Part shown: positions 32,718 through 40,219 of the stretch, in pieces
Position numbering within the stretch: position 1 is the stretch's first letter
Layout of the letters: the number at the start of each line of letters is the position of its first letter
Assembly (NCBI RefSeq): GCF_036867195.1
Contig: NZ_JBAJII010000001.1
Span: 2,170,001-2,234,000, forward strand
Direction of reading: 5' to 3'
Source of the DNA: Arthrobacter sp. Soc17.1.1.1
GTDB lineage: Bacteria > Actinomycetota > Actinomycetes > Actinomycetales > Micrococcaceae
DNA: 64,000 nt
Notes under the pieces: model-generated
Seen by the model: only the letters and a program-made list of their open reading frames with translations
Told to the model about the DNA's origin: nothing
Databases searched by the model: none
Translations under genes and position numbers: made by a program

Positions 32718-33189
32718 GATTCAATCGATCGAGCTGCCAGACGCAGTGATAGAGAGCAACGTGCGTATCAATCGACGGATACGGGTAAGGCTCACCTCGA
32801 GCGCGTGGCGGACCTGCACACCGCCCAGGGCACTTCAGCTCCCTCACGACGAACTCCGGCTTCCAGGAGCGTAGAAGTGGCACCAGAACGTCGGTGACAG
32901 CCCAACACTCATTCGCCTCGTTCCGCGGGTCATCCATCTAGGGGCTACCAGCGCCCAGCGTGATGTCATCTTTGCCGCTGCAGACAGTGCAGCAGCATTC
33001 ACGAACTGGAGCGTGACCCTCTTCGCGGCGGCGCCTGGCGCGCCCACGCGAGGAACCACTGGCCATGACTCGAGCTGCATCTGAGCAGACCGGTTCCTCC
33101 GTGATGTCTGATCCGGCCTGCCGGAAGGAACGGGTCTTCAGGGATTGTAGGGCGCGCCGTCGTGACGCGGCGTCGTGCCCACGTCGTGT
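32718..33189. other. Gene-poor stretch
   Basis: About 470 nt without a convincing gene. A short plus-strand frame (about 32890-33085) is open but shows no start, ribosome site or family resemblance. An imperfect 12-bp inverted repeat (AGACCGGTTCCT near 33089; partner AGGAACGGGTCT near 33126) may end transcription. The stretch borders a TetR remnant and is probably degraded sequence. Confidence 0.5.
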
Positions 33190-33585
33190 TCAAAGCTGCG
33201 ACGGCAAGGCCGTCAGCGATCGAAGCCGCTCCTGCGTTCTCTTCAGTACGCGCACAAGCATGATGTCGTGCTCGCTGTCCAGCCACTCCCCTAGTGCGCT
33301 GTCGAAGATGAGCACAGCGTATGCCGCGAGAAGTTGCGCATCCTTCGGCTCCACCGGATAGCCGACGAGCGCTCGGGCGATCACGTCAGCAAGTACTGCG
33401 TTCTTCAGCAGTTCACGCTCCCGCAGTGCCGAATCCCGAGAGATGGTCGCACGTCGTGCCTGGATGTCGCTCTTCCACTGCGCCAGGGGGCCCGCAGCAA
33501 TTGCAGCGAGTCCATGCATCACCATCTCGAGAGGAGGCAGCGAAGCAGGCGCGTCCGCCAACACCTGTGCTACCGCAAGGTCCAT
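33190..33585 (-). pseudogene. Headless TetR-family regulator (C-terminal domain only)
   Basis: 131 residues resembling the C-terminal ligand/dimerisation domain of TetR regulators (MVMHGLAAIAAGP, AYAVLIFDSALGEWL). The DNA-binding helix-turn-helix that should precede it is absent: the codon before the ATG is a stop, and no HTH is found in any frame up to the next gene at 33823. It is most likely the remnant of a 5' deletion. If still translated it could only act by dimerising with another protein. Confidence 0.6.
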
Positions 33586-33822
33586 TCACCCGACGACACA
33601 CGCAGCATTACCAAGTGTTCAGATGTGACGACCGGGTTTTCACAGGATCTGGGTGGGCTGCTCGTTCTGCTGACCAGCGCCGCAGGGACAGAGGGCGCAT
33701 CAGGACGATACCTATGAGAATGGACCGCCGGATTGACAGGAGTATTGTGCGAAGCGCTCGCGCGATGTAAGCGGTAGCCGCCGTCCTGGCGCCGGCCCGG
33801 GTGTTCTTCAGATGCGGTGCCG

Positions 33823-34686
33823 TCAGTGGTGGTAAGCGGGCGCCGCCATGAGCGCATCCTGCGCCGAGCGAGGGGCCCGATCCAGCAGGTCGCCCAGGAG
33901 CGGGTCGACCCCACTGAAGAAACCCTCCTGCGCCGCCTGGTACATGCCCAGGATGAAGCGCGCCATGAACTTGGCCTGGCCTGCCGTAACCATGGCAGCG
34001 AGCCACTCGTCCGGGTCGAGCACCTCGAATTCGATGTCGCGGCCGCTGAGCTCGGAGGCGATCGCGGCGATCTCTCCGAAGCTGACCGCCGCGGGCGCCG
34101 TCAGGGTCGTCGGACCGTCAAAGGTACGACCGGAGGTCATGACGACCGCCGCAGCTTCCGCAGCATCCTCCCGGGCAGTCCACGACACGGGGCCGTCGGC
34201 AGGAACGCTGATGCGTCCGGTGTCCCGCCAGGGACCGGCGATCTGGTTCAGGCTGTGGGCGTAGAAGCCGTTTCGCAGGGAGGTCCAGGCAAGGCCCGAG
34301 TCCGCGAGGATCTGCTCGGTGGCATAGTGGTCGCGGCCCGGGGCGAACGGCGTGTTCGGCGCTGCGCCCTGGTGGCTGGTGTACAGGACGCGGCCGACGC
34401 CGACCTCGACTGCCGCCTCGATCGCGTTGCGATGGAGCGCGACGGCGTCAGCCTTCGGGTCGCTCGACGAGACGAGCAGTAACTGGTCGGCGCCCGCGAA
34501 GGCGGCCGGGAGGCCCGCGGGGCTCGCGTAATCCCCGGGGCGGACCTGCACCCCTGCGTCGGCAAAGCGCTGCGCCTTCGTGATGTCGCGTGCTACGACG
34601 ACGATCTCGCTGGCGGGGACACGCGTGAGCAGGTGGTCTACGGTGGTGCCGTTGAGCGTGCCGGTCGCTCCGGTGATGACGATCAT
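33823..34686 (-). CDS. NmrA/QOR2-like NAD(P)H-binding SDR-type oxidoreductase
   Basis: A 287-residue atypical SDR. The N-terminal nucleotide motif is ITGATGTLNGTTVDHLL (GATGxxG type, one glycine replaced), and the rest follows the quinone-oxidoreductase QOR2/YtfG pattern (HQGAAPNTPFAPGRDH, LRNGFY). It lacks a clear YxxxK site. It is divergent to a TetR gene, with only 217 nt between the starts, most of it a 9-bp tandem repeat. The TetR is therefore its likely repressor, responding to quinones or electrophiles; that is inference. Confidence 0.88.
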   Translation of the reverse strand: MIVITGATGTLNGTTVDHLLTRVPASEIVVVARDITKAQRFADAGVQVRPGDYASPAGLPAAFAGADQLLLVSSSDPKADAVALHRNAIEAAVEVGVGRVLYTSHQGAAPNTPFAPGRDHYATEQILADSGLAWTSLRNGFYAHSLNQIAGPWRDTGRISVPADGPVSWTAREDAAEAAAVVMTSGRTFDGPTTLTAPAAVSFGEIAAIASELSGRDIEFEVLDPDEWLAAMVTAGQAKFMARFILGMYQAAQEGFFSGVDPLLGDLLDRAPRSAQDALMAAPAYHH

Positions 34687-34707
34687 GAAGGTCTCCTCGA
34701 GGTCAGT

Positions 34708-34847
34708 GGTATCGGTGGTTCGGTGGTATCGGTGGTATCGGTGGTATCGGTGGTATCGGTGGTATCGGTGGTATCGGTGGTATCGGTGGTATCGGTGGTA
34801 TCGGTGGTATCGGTGGTATCGGTGGTATCGGTGGTATCGGTGGTATC
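34708..34847. repeat. Tandem array of 9-bp unit GGTATCGGT in a divergent promoter
   Basis: Thirteen identical, uninterrupted copies of GGTATCGGT plus a partial copy run from 34725 to 34847. They are preceded by one full copy (34708) and one copy lacking an A (34717-34724). The array begins 22 nt upstream of the NmrA-like start and ends 56 nt before the TetR start. Its perfection implies recent slippage, and copy-number changes would alter promoter spacing in 9-bp steps, a little less than one helical turn. Confidence 0.95.
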
Positions 34848-34872
34848 ATCATAGAGATAACCACGAAAACAT

Positions 34873-34898
34873 AACGATAACAACATTGCGATATCGTT
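34873..34898. promoter_or_regulatory. Inverted repeat before the TetR gene
   Basis: AACGATA and TATCGTT, 12 nt apart, flank the sequence just upstream of the TetR ATG (34904). The right half also contains the palindrome CGATATCG (34889-34896). This is the AT-richest part of the divergent gap and the best candidate for the TetR operator and promoter. Confidence 0.5.
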
Positions 34899-34903
34899 GG
34901 AAC

Positions 34904-35710
34904 ATGACCGGGACGACCAGACGCCGCGACGACACCAGGGCAAGGATCGTCGAGGTCGCCGCTGGCCTGTTGCAGGAACACGGGTCCGCAGCAGTGACCA
35001 CCCGTGGGGTCGCAGAGGCGGCTGGAGTCCAAGCACCTGCCATCTACCGACTCTTCGGGGACAAAGACGGCCTCATGGAAGCTATCGCCGAGCACGTGAT
35101 GGCGACCCAGGTCGCCGCGAAGGCAGGCGTGGTGGCCGCTGCGAGCTCGGACGGCGTCGACCCTCTTGCTGACCTGCGGGCCGGATGGGCCTCCTACATG
35201 GAATTCGGGTTGAGCAATCCCGCCCTCTTCCACCTCCTGAGTGACCCCACACGGGCAGCTCGCTCACCCGCCGCTGAAGCCGGCCAGGACGTCCTGCGGG
35301 CCCGGGTTCACCGAATCGCCATGACCGGGCGACTGAGGGTCGGGGAGCAGCGCGCGGTCGCCCTGATCCACGCCGCAGGGGTCGGCGTCATCACCACACT
35401 GCTCGCAACACCCGTCGCCGACCGCGACCCTGACCTGCCCGAGGTGATGCTCCACGCAGTTCTAAAACAGATCCTCACCGACGCCACCGCCCCCGCGGAC
35501 GACGCTTCGGTCGCGGTGGCCCTGCGCGCTGCGGCACCGCAGCTCGACATGCTCAGCCCGGCGGAACAGTACCTCCTCACCGAGTGGCTCGACCGCGTCA
35601 TCACGATGAACCGACGACCCGGTGGAGATGAGGCCGGCGAGGCCGAGGAGCGGCAGAAGCGGGGCGGCGGTGGCGACGGTCAGGGACGCGCGGGGATGTG
35701 CGTCGGTTAG
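34904..35710 (+). CDS. TetR/AcrR-family transcriptional regulator
   Basis: A 268-residue regulator. The helix-turn-helix spans about residues 10-57 with TTRGVAEAAGVQAPAIYRLF. The ligand domain follows, and the last 35 residues are a charged Gly/Arg/Glu-rich tail. The frame is open upstream through the tandem repeat, but ATG 34904 is the only sensible start because translation of the repeat would give a Trp-Tyr-Arg polymer. Divergent to the NmrA-like oxidoreductase, its likely target. The BLUF gene follows 9 nt after the stop. Confidence 0.9.
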   Translation: MTGTTRRRDDTRARIVEVAAGLLQEHGSAAVTTRGVAEAAGVQAPAIYRLFGDKDGLMEAIAEHVMATQVAAKAGVVAAASSDGVDPLADLRAGWASYMEFGLSNPALFHLLSDPTRAARSPAAEAGQDVLRARVHRIAMTGRLRVGEQRAVALIHAAGVGVITTLLATPVADRDPDLPEVMLHAVLKQILTDATAPADDASVAVALRAAAPQLDMLSPAEQYLLTEWLDRVITMNRRPGGDEAGEAEERQKRGGGGDGQGRAGMCVG

Positions 35711-35713
35711 GCT
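35708..35713 (+). promoter_or_regulatory. -10 box TAGGCT, leaderless start of the BLUF gene
   Basis: TAGGCT overlaps the TetR stop codon (35708-35710) and lies exactly 6 nt before ATG 35720. No ribosome site is present. Confidence 0.6.
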
Positions 35714-35719
35714 CGCGCC

Positions 35720-36178
35720 ATGGCCACATCCGCAGATCAGACCTTCTCGATCGTGTATTCGAGTACGGCAAACCATCCATTGAGCGATACGGATCTCGCC
35801 GCCCTGCTGACGACGAGCCGGCGGAACAATGCCCGCGTCGATGTCACCGGGCTGCTGCTGTACCGGCAGGGTCGCTTCCTCCAGGTGCTCGAGGGCCCTG
35901 AGGCGGGTGTACGGGACCGCTTCCGCATGATCGAATCGGACGCCCGCCATACGGATGTGCGGGTCCTCGTCGAGGACCGGAGCATGCAACGCCAGTTCCC
36001 CGACTGGACCATGGCTTACGAGCCCATCACGACGGCCATGGCAGCTGACATCCCGGGCTATGGGAGATCATTCGACGACATGGCCGGCGTCAGCCGGAGC
36101 GAGGACCTGGCTGACACGATCCGGACGGCCCGTGCGCTCATCCACTGGTTCCAGGACCGCTCCATCCCACTGCTCTGA
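35720..36178 (+). CDS. BLUF-domain blue-light sensor
   Basis: A 152-residue stand-alone flavin photoreceptor. Tyr13 (IVYSS), the Asn pair 36-37 in SRRNNARVDVTG and Gln55 in RFLQVLEGP match the tyrosine, asparagine and glutamine that hydrogen-bond FAD in BLUF domains. The domain covers about residues 8-100; the remaining helices form a short C-terminal cap without an enzymatic output domain. Output must therefore go through a partner protein. No obvious partner adjoins except the TetR gene upstream. Confidence 0.93.
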   Translation: MATSADQTFSIVYSSTANHPLSDTDLAALLTTSRRNNARVDVTGLLLYRQGRFLQVLEGPEAGVRDRFRMIESDARHTDVRVLVEDRSMQRQFPDWTMAYEPITTAMAADIPGYGRSFDDMAGVSRSEDLADTIRTARALIHWFQDRSIPLL

Positions 36179-36305
36179 GGATCCCTGCCTGAAGCTGCAC
36201 GTCGAATCAGGCCGTGGTTCGGGCTCACCCGGGGGCAGCAGTGAGTAGCCCTCGCCTCGGCGGAAGATCACATCCTGGTCCCCTACGGTTCCCGGGTAGC
36301 TATGG

Positions 36306-36698
36306 TCAGGGGGCTCTTTCGATGGCGAGGATAGTGACATCGATGTCCCCGACGGTCAGCCCCGTGGCCCGAATGAGGTCTGCCGCGAGGGCTTGTGCTT
36401 CGTGTGCGAGCTCAAGGGCGGATCTGCTGATATCAGTGGCGAGATCGACCTGCACGCTCAGGACCATGTCCGTCAGCGACAGGATCAGTCCATCGCGGGC
36501 CACGCTCGGAGGCTGGGCATCGGGCCGCAGATTCTGATGCAACTGATCGATGGCTGCGGGTTTCCAGCGGTTGACGACGCTGCGCACGGTCGGTTCGAGG
36601 CGCACGACCCCGGGGTGTGCAGCGAGGGCGGCGCTCAGCGTGTCAGCAAGGATGCCGAGATCCGTGACCGGCGCCTGGAAGGACTGATCAGACGTCAT
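36306..36698 (-). CDS. Small Asp23-like protein, third gene of the sigma operon
   Basis: A 130-residue cytosolic protein without a named family I can assign. Its C-terminal part (about 60-130) follows the Asp23/Gls24 pattern of alternating strands and helices, with LSVQVDLATDI and TGLTVGDIDVTI. The start at 36698 overlaps the preceding stop by 11 nt, so it is translationally coupled to the zinc-motif Asp23 gene. It converges with the BLUF gene. It may form hetero-oligomers with the other Asp23-type proteins here. Confidence 0.7.
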   Translation of the reverse strand: MTSDQSFQAPVTDLGILADTLSAALAAHPGVVRLEPTVRSVVNRWKPAAIDQLHQNLRPDAQPPSVARDGLILSLTDMVLSVQVDLATDISRSALELAHEAQALAADLIRATGLTVGDIDVTILAIERAP

Positions 36699-37275
36699 AG
36701 AGGTCCTCCACAACGATGTCGATCTGCTGCATGGTGATGGACGTCTGTGTCCGCACGATCATGCCGACCCGTTCGCGGACCAGCTCCATGGTCTCGGGAA
36801 TCCTCACCTGCGCGGAGACGGCCACGGTGAGGGTGATGCGCACGTCCTCGGCGTCCACTGCCGCGGTCGCGGGTCGAGGGGTCGTCTGTGCACTGGTGAT
36901 GACGCAGCGGCGCGCGCGGACCCCGGGCAGGGTGGACGCCGCGAACCGGATGAGCCCGCTCAGCGCCTGTTCGCTGATGTCGATGGTGCCCAGCGGCGTG
37001 GTGGCCAGTGGTGTGCGTCGACTCCGCCGGATCTCGGCTCGGGCGACCATCATGATCGCCTCCTTGACCCGGACGCCGGGCTGCAGGGCAGGGTCGTCGC
37101 GATCGCGGTCGCGCAGCGATCCTGTGACCTCTGCCAGGTGGTGGAGCGCGAGGCGTGCACTCCGGCAGTCGGGGCACCCCTGTTCGTGGAGAGTGGGGGG
37201 CTGGTCGATGGATGCCCACACGTCGTCGATGATCCGACCGCACCCCAGACGCGGTTGATCCTCATTCAACGCCAT
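36688..37275 (-). CDS. Asp23-domain protein with zinc-type (HxxxCxxC) N-terminus, candidate anti-sigma factor
   Basis: A 195-residue protein in two parts. Residues 1-60 contain DDVWASIDQPP then His30-x3-Cys34-x2-Cys37, the layout of zinc-binding anti-sigma (ZAS) domains. Residues about 70-195 are an Asp23/Gls24 domain. The start overlaps the end of the ECF sigma gene by 10 nt, the usual position of a cognate anti-sigma factor. There is no transmembrane segment, so any membrane or envelope link would have to come through Asp23-AmaP interaction. The fusion is seen directly; the anti-sigma role is inference. Confidence 0.75.
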   Translation of the reverse strand: MALNEDQPRLGCGRIIDDVWASIDQPPTLHEQGCPDCRSARLALHHLAEVTGSLRDRDRDDPALQPGVRVKEAIMMVARAEIRRSRRTPLATTPLGTIDISEQALSGLIRFAASTLPGVRARRCVITSAQTTPRPATAAVDAEDVRITLTVAVSAQVRIPETMELVRERVGMIVRTQTSITMQQIDIVVEDLYDV

Positions 37276-38129
37276 GGTTGCATCCCTTCCGCGAGGAGCC
37301 GTCGGGCCCGCGCAATGCGTCCGCGCACAGTACTTTCGGGTAGTTGCACGATCACTGCTATCTCAGCGTACGAGAATTCGTGGACATCCCGCAGTAGCCA
37401 GCAGGCTCTCGAACCGGCAGGGACGGTCTGCAGCAGGTCGGCGAGCGCCTGCATCTGGGCCTCGGTCTCGTGGTGGAGCGCCGGATCCTGGGCGTTCCTC
37501 GATCCGCGTGCGGTGAGCATCCGGCGTCCGGACCCACCGTCACGAAGCGCGGCGTCCGTCGATCCTTCCGATCCGCCCTCATCGTCGAAGGGGATGGGAT
37601 CGACCGGCCGGCGCTGGCGGCCGCGGAGCAGGTCGAAGCATTTGTTCGTAGCGGACTGGTACAACCAGGGGATGAAAGCCTGAGGAGCGGAGAGCGTCGG
37701 CAGGTTCCGCCAGGCGGCGATGAAGGTCTCCTGCACGATGTCCTCGGCCTCGGCATGATCGCCCAGCATCCTGAACGCCAGCCGGAACACCCCGCCCTGA
37801 TAGGCGGAAACCAGCCACTCGAACGCGTCGAGGTCGCCGTCCTGCGCCCGGGAGACGATCGTCGATTCGTCCAGCGTGTCCAGTGGCACCTCCACCTGAT
37901 CGAACGACGGCGCTGCCGCCGACACGGGCGTCCCCTGCGGCGTCGCTGCATCGCTTCCGCCCGGCGCGGACGGCGGCGGTTCCACCCGTGTCCCGGAACT
38001 GAGCCCGATCATCTCCGTCGGCGCAGCATCGTCGATCAGGGCGTCGAAGGACCGGCCGGAACCCGGTCCACCAGGGTCGTGGGTCCCCGCGGGCACCGGC
38101 ACGCCCGCATCGTCGTGGGTGGGTTCCAT
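37266..38129 (-). CDS. ECF-type RNA polymerase sigma factor with long Pro/Gly-rich N-terminus
   Basis: A 287-residue sigma-70-family factor. Sigma-2 region at about 92-170 (DAFEWLVSAYQGGVFRLAFR, AEDIVQETFIAAWR) and sigma-4 region at about 225-285 with the recognition helix IAVIVQLPESTVRGRIARAR. No sigma-3 region. Residues 1-85 form an unusual low-complexity leader rich in Pro, Gly, Ala and Asp. I chose ATG 38129 because AAGGAGG lies 8 nt upstream; the frame is open further but without a ribosome site. It is divergent to the asp23-amaP operon, so it probably drives that operon. Confidence 0.88.
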   Translation of the reverse strand: MEPTHDDAGVPVPAGTHDPGGPGSGRSFDALIDDAAPTEMIGLSSGTRVEPPPSAPGGSDAATPQGTPVSAAAPSFDQVEVPLDTLDESTIVSRAQDGDLDAFEWLVSAYQGGVFRLAFRMLGDHAEAEDIVQETFIAAWRNLPTLSAPQAFIPWLYQSATNKCFDLLRGRQRRPVDPIPFDDEGGSEGSTDAALRDGGSGRRMLTARGSRNAQDPALHHETEAQMQALADLLQTVPAGSRACWLLRDVHEFSYAEIAVIVQLPESTVRGRIARARRLLAEGMQPWR

Positions 38130-38223
38130 CCGGCGTGCCTCCTTCCCGCAGTGTGGTGGTCGGCACGGTCCGCCAGGGCGCGCATCGACATCGAAAGCAT
38201 AAGCGACCACGCAGGACTCCTTC

Positions 38224-38257
38224 GGACCGGTACCGGTAGGCCTGCCGGTTCCGGTCC
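38224..38257. promoter_or_regulatory. 34-bp palindrome between the divergent sigma and Asp23 operons
   Basis: Two 17-base arms meet with no spacer (GGACCGGTACCGGTAGG against CCTGCCGGTTCCGGTCC), with two mismatches. It lies 95 nt from the sigma start and 116 nt from the Asp23 start. GGAAC on the minus strand inside the right arm resembles an ECF -35 element. Likely a regulatory site rather than a terminator, because genes diverge on both sides. Confidence 0.6.
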
Positions 38258-38372
38258 GAGGCGGCCGAAGAATCACGGAAAGAAACCTGAGCCATCGGCG
38301 TGACGAATCTGGATCCGCGGCGTCTTTACCTGTGTACGCAACAATCCCCCCACACAGAGGACATAGATCCAG

Positions 38373-38912
38373 ATGGCAGACGATCAGAGCACAGCAGCAC
38401 GCCGGGTAGCGGCAGTCCCCACCACGGGTGAGGAGCAGAAGCGCCAGGCGGAGCAGGTGCGCGAGGCCCCGAAGTACCAGGCCGCGAGTCCCCTGCAGAC
38501 CGATCAGGGCAACACGTCGATCGCAGACACCGTGGTGCAGAAGATCGCGGGCATCTCGGCTCGTGAGGTCCCGGGCGTGTACGCCATGGGCAATGCTGCT
38601 CGCCGCGCCTTCGACCAGCTCGCCGAGCGTATCCCCGGATCCCAGACCAATGCCTCCGGCGGGGTCAGCATCGAGAAGGGCGAGAAGCAGACCGCCATCG
38701 ATGTCACCGTCGTCGTCGAGTACGGGGCGTCGATCGTGGATGTCAGCAACAACATCCGCAGGAACATCATCAGCGCCGTGGAGCGTGCGACGGGCCTCGA
38801 GGTCCTCGAGGTCAACGTGACCGTCTCCGACGTGCACCTGCCCACGGACGACGATGCAGACACTTCCTCGAACGGGTCCAAGACGTCGTCGACCGGCAAG
38901 GAACTCGAGTAG
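38373..38912 (+). CDS. Asp23/Gls24-family envelope stress protein
   Basis: A 179-residue protein with the canonical Asp23 core (about 48-155): IADTVVQKIAGISAREVPGV, a strand-rich IDVTVVVEYG segment and VERATGLEVLEVNVTVSDV. The first 45 and last 25 residues are charged and probably disordered. Asp23 proteins form abundant membrane-associated filaments, tethered in Staphylococcus by AmaP, and respond to cell-wall stress. First gene of a six-gene operon that also encodes DUF2273 and AmaP-like proteins. Confidence 0.93.
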   Translation: MADDQSTAARRVAAVPTTGEEQKRQAEQVREAPKYQAASPLQTDQGNTSIADTVVQKIAGISAREVPGVYAMGNAARRAFDQLAERIPGSQTNASGGVSIEKGEKQTAIDVTVVVEYGASIVDVSNNIRRNIISAVERATGLEVLEVNVTVSDVHLPTDDDADTSSNGSKTSSTGKELE

Positions 38913-39023
38913 CCACTCGCCGCACTCCCTGTCGCCGGTCCGGGGCTCCACCCTTCTTGGAAGACCTTCCCGAAGAGCCCCGGCCCGGCACTCCCCCTAT
39001 CCGCACCATCTCTTAGGACTGTC

Positions 39024-39206
39024 ATGTCACGTAGCACTATCGGCCTGTTCGTCGGGCTCCTCCTCGGCCTCGTCGCGATCTTCGGGGGGTTCCCCGAGTT
39101 CCTGGGGGTCCTCGTCTTCGCAACGGCCGGCCTGCTGGTGGGGCGTTCACTCGACGGCAAGCTCGACCTGCAGGACCTCGCCGGCTCGCGCAGCCGCCGG
39201 AGCTAG
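39024..39206 (+). CDS. DUF2273-type small membrane protein
   Basis: A 60-residue protein made of two hydrophobic helices (about 5-20 and 26-42) with a glycine-rich turn and a positively charged C-terminus. This matches the DUF2273 proteins usually found between asp23-type genes. It lies 111 nt after the first Asp23 gene and 4 nt before the next. Probably an integral membrane part of the Asp23 assembly. Confidence 0.8.
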   Translation: MSRSTIGLFVGLLLGLVAIFGGFPEFLGVLVFATAGLLVGRSLDGKLDLQDLAGSRSRRS

Positions 39207-39210
39207 CCCC

Positions 39211-39675
39211 ATGGCCATCATCACGCCCACGAGCGGCGTCAGGCATGAGGCATCCTCCCGCCCAGATCACGCAGCAGCAGCCGGGACGGGCCCGGCAGCC
39301 CGGCAGGAACCGCCGGCAGTGCGCGGCCGAGGCACGCTCACGATGAGCGAGAAGGTCGTCGAAAAGGTCGCGGCGCAGGGCGCGTCCGAGCTCCCGTTCG
39401 TCGGGGGATTCGGCGGCGGGGTCCTGGGCGTCGGACGGCACGCAGGGACCGGGCAGCGCCCCCGCGCCTCGGTGAACCTCAGCGGCACAGGTGTCACAGT
39501 GTTCCTCGACATCGCTCTGGACTTCCCGGCGGACGTCGCGGCGCGGTCGGCGGACATCCGCCGGCACGTGACCAGCACACTCGAGCGCGTCACCGGCCTC
39601 CGGGTACGCCGGATCGACATCACCATCAAGGCCCTCACCACGGGATCCCACCGAACCGCCAGGAGCCTGCAATGA
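39211..39675 (+). CDS. Second Asp23-like protein of the operon
   Basis: A 154-residue divergent Asp23-family protein. Start ATG 39211 has GGAG 8 nt upstream. The first 40 residues are Ala/Pro-rich. The core (about 43-145) retains SEKVVEKVAAQGASELPFV, VFLDIALDFPADVA and VTGLRVRRIDITI, but a glycine-rich insertion (GGFGGGVLGVGRH) replaces the usual middle. Its stop overlaps the next ATG (ATGA). Confidence 0.82.
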   Translation: MAIITPTSGVRHEASSRPDHAAAAGTGPAARQEPPAVRGRGTLTMSEKVVEKVAAQGASELPFVGGFGGGVLGVGRHAGTGQRPRASVNLSGTGVTVFLDIALDFPADVAARSADIRRHVTSTLERVTGLRVRRIDITIKALTTGSHRTARSLQ

Positions 39676-40205
39676 GCAGCACCACGATCCGCAGGCGCCC
39701 GGCCCGGAGCATCCCGGCGATCATCTGCGCGGCCCTGCTCCTCGGCGCAGCATCATCAGCGGTCTGGGCCGGCATCGCCGCCCTCGCCGGAGACACCCGC
39801 CTGCTCGGCGCAGCCACGGCCGCGAGCGCGGCGCCCTGGTCGGACCAGGCGGTACTCGTCGCGGCGATGCTCACCGCAGTGGCCGGCCTGTTGCTGATCC
39901 TCATGGCCCTGGTTCCGGGCCGATACGACGCCTACCTGATCAACCATGGAGGTGCAGCTCGGGCCGCGCTGAGGAACAGAGGGCTCGAGACCTTCCTGAC
40001 CGACGTCGCGCAGACGATCGACGGCGTCGATTCCGCCAGGACGGCGGTGTCGACCCGCAGGGCCGAGATCCGCGTCGCGACGTACCTGCTCGAGCGCGGA
40101 GAACTGAAGGCAACCGTCACCCGCACGCTCCAGCAGCGGATCGAATCCCTGGATCTCGCACACCCACCCCGGGTGTCCGTGAATGTCAGCACCTACAGGA
40201 CCTAG
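39672..40205 (+). CDS. DUF6286 membrane protein of the Asp23 cluster
   Basis: A 177-residue protein with two transmembrane helices (about 14-38 and 58-82) and a C-terminal cytosolic domain (about 95-177) that resembles half of an Asp23-type fold (DGVDSARTAV, VSVNVSTYRT). The family is assigned from recalled resemblance. Coupled to its neighbours by ATGA upstream and a 14-nt gap downstream. Likely another membrane anchor in the Asp23 assembly. Confidence 0.75.
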   Translation: MSSTTIRRRPARSIPAIICAALLLGAASSAVWAGIAALAGDTRLLGAATAASAAPWSDQAVLVAAMLTAVAGLLLILMALVPGRYDAYLINHGGAARAALRNRGLETFLTDVAQTIDGVDSARTAVSTRRAEIRVATYLLERGELKATVTRTLQQRIESLDLAHPPRVSVNVSTYRT

Positions 40206-40219
40206 GACGAGGAACCACC

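Noticed and set aside
34708..34847. CRISPR-like repeat array
   Set aside because: The unit is 9 bp with no spacers between copies and no cas genes; it is a simple tandem repeat.
34580..34903. Upstream extension of the TetR gene through the tandem repeat
   Set aside because: It would add a Trp-Tyr-Arg-type polymer before the helix-turn-helix. ATG 34904 gives a normal TetR N-terminus.
36688..36905. Separate gene inside the Asp23 part of the zinc-motif protein
   Set aside because: The frame is continuous with the HxxxCxxC N-terminus, and no internal start with a ribosome site was seen; one fused protein is simpler.
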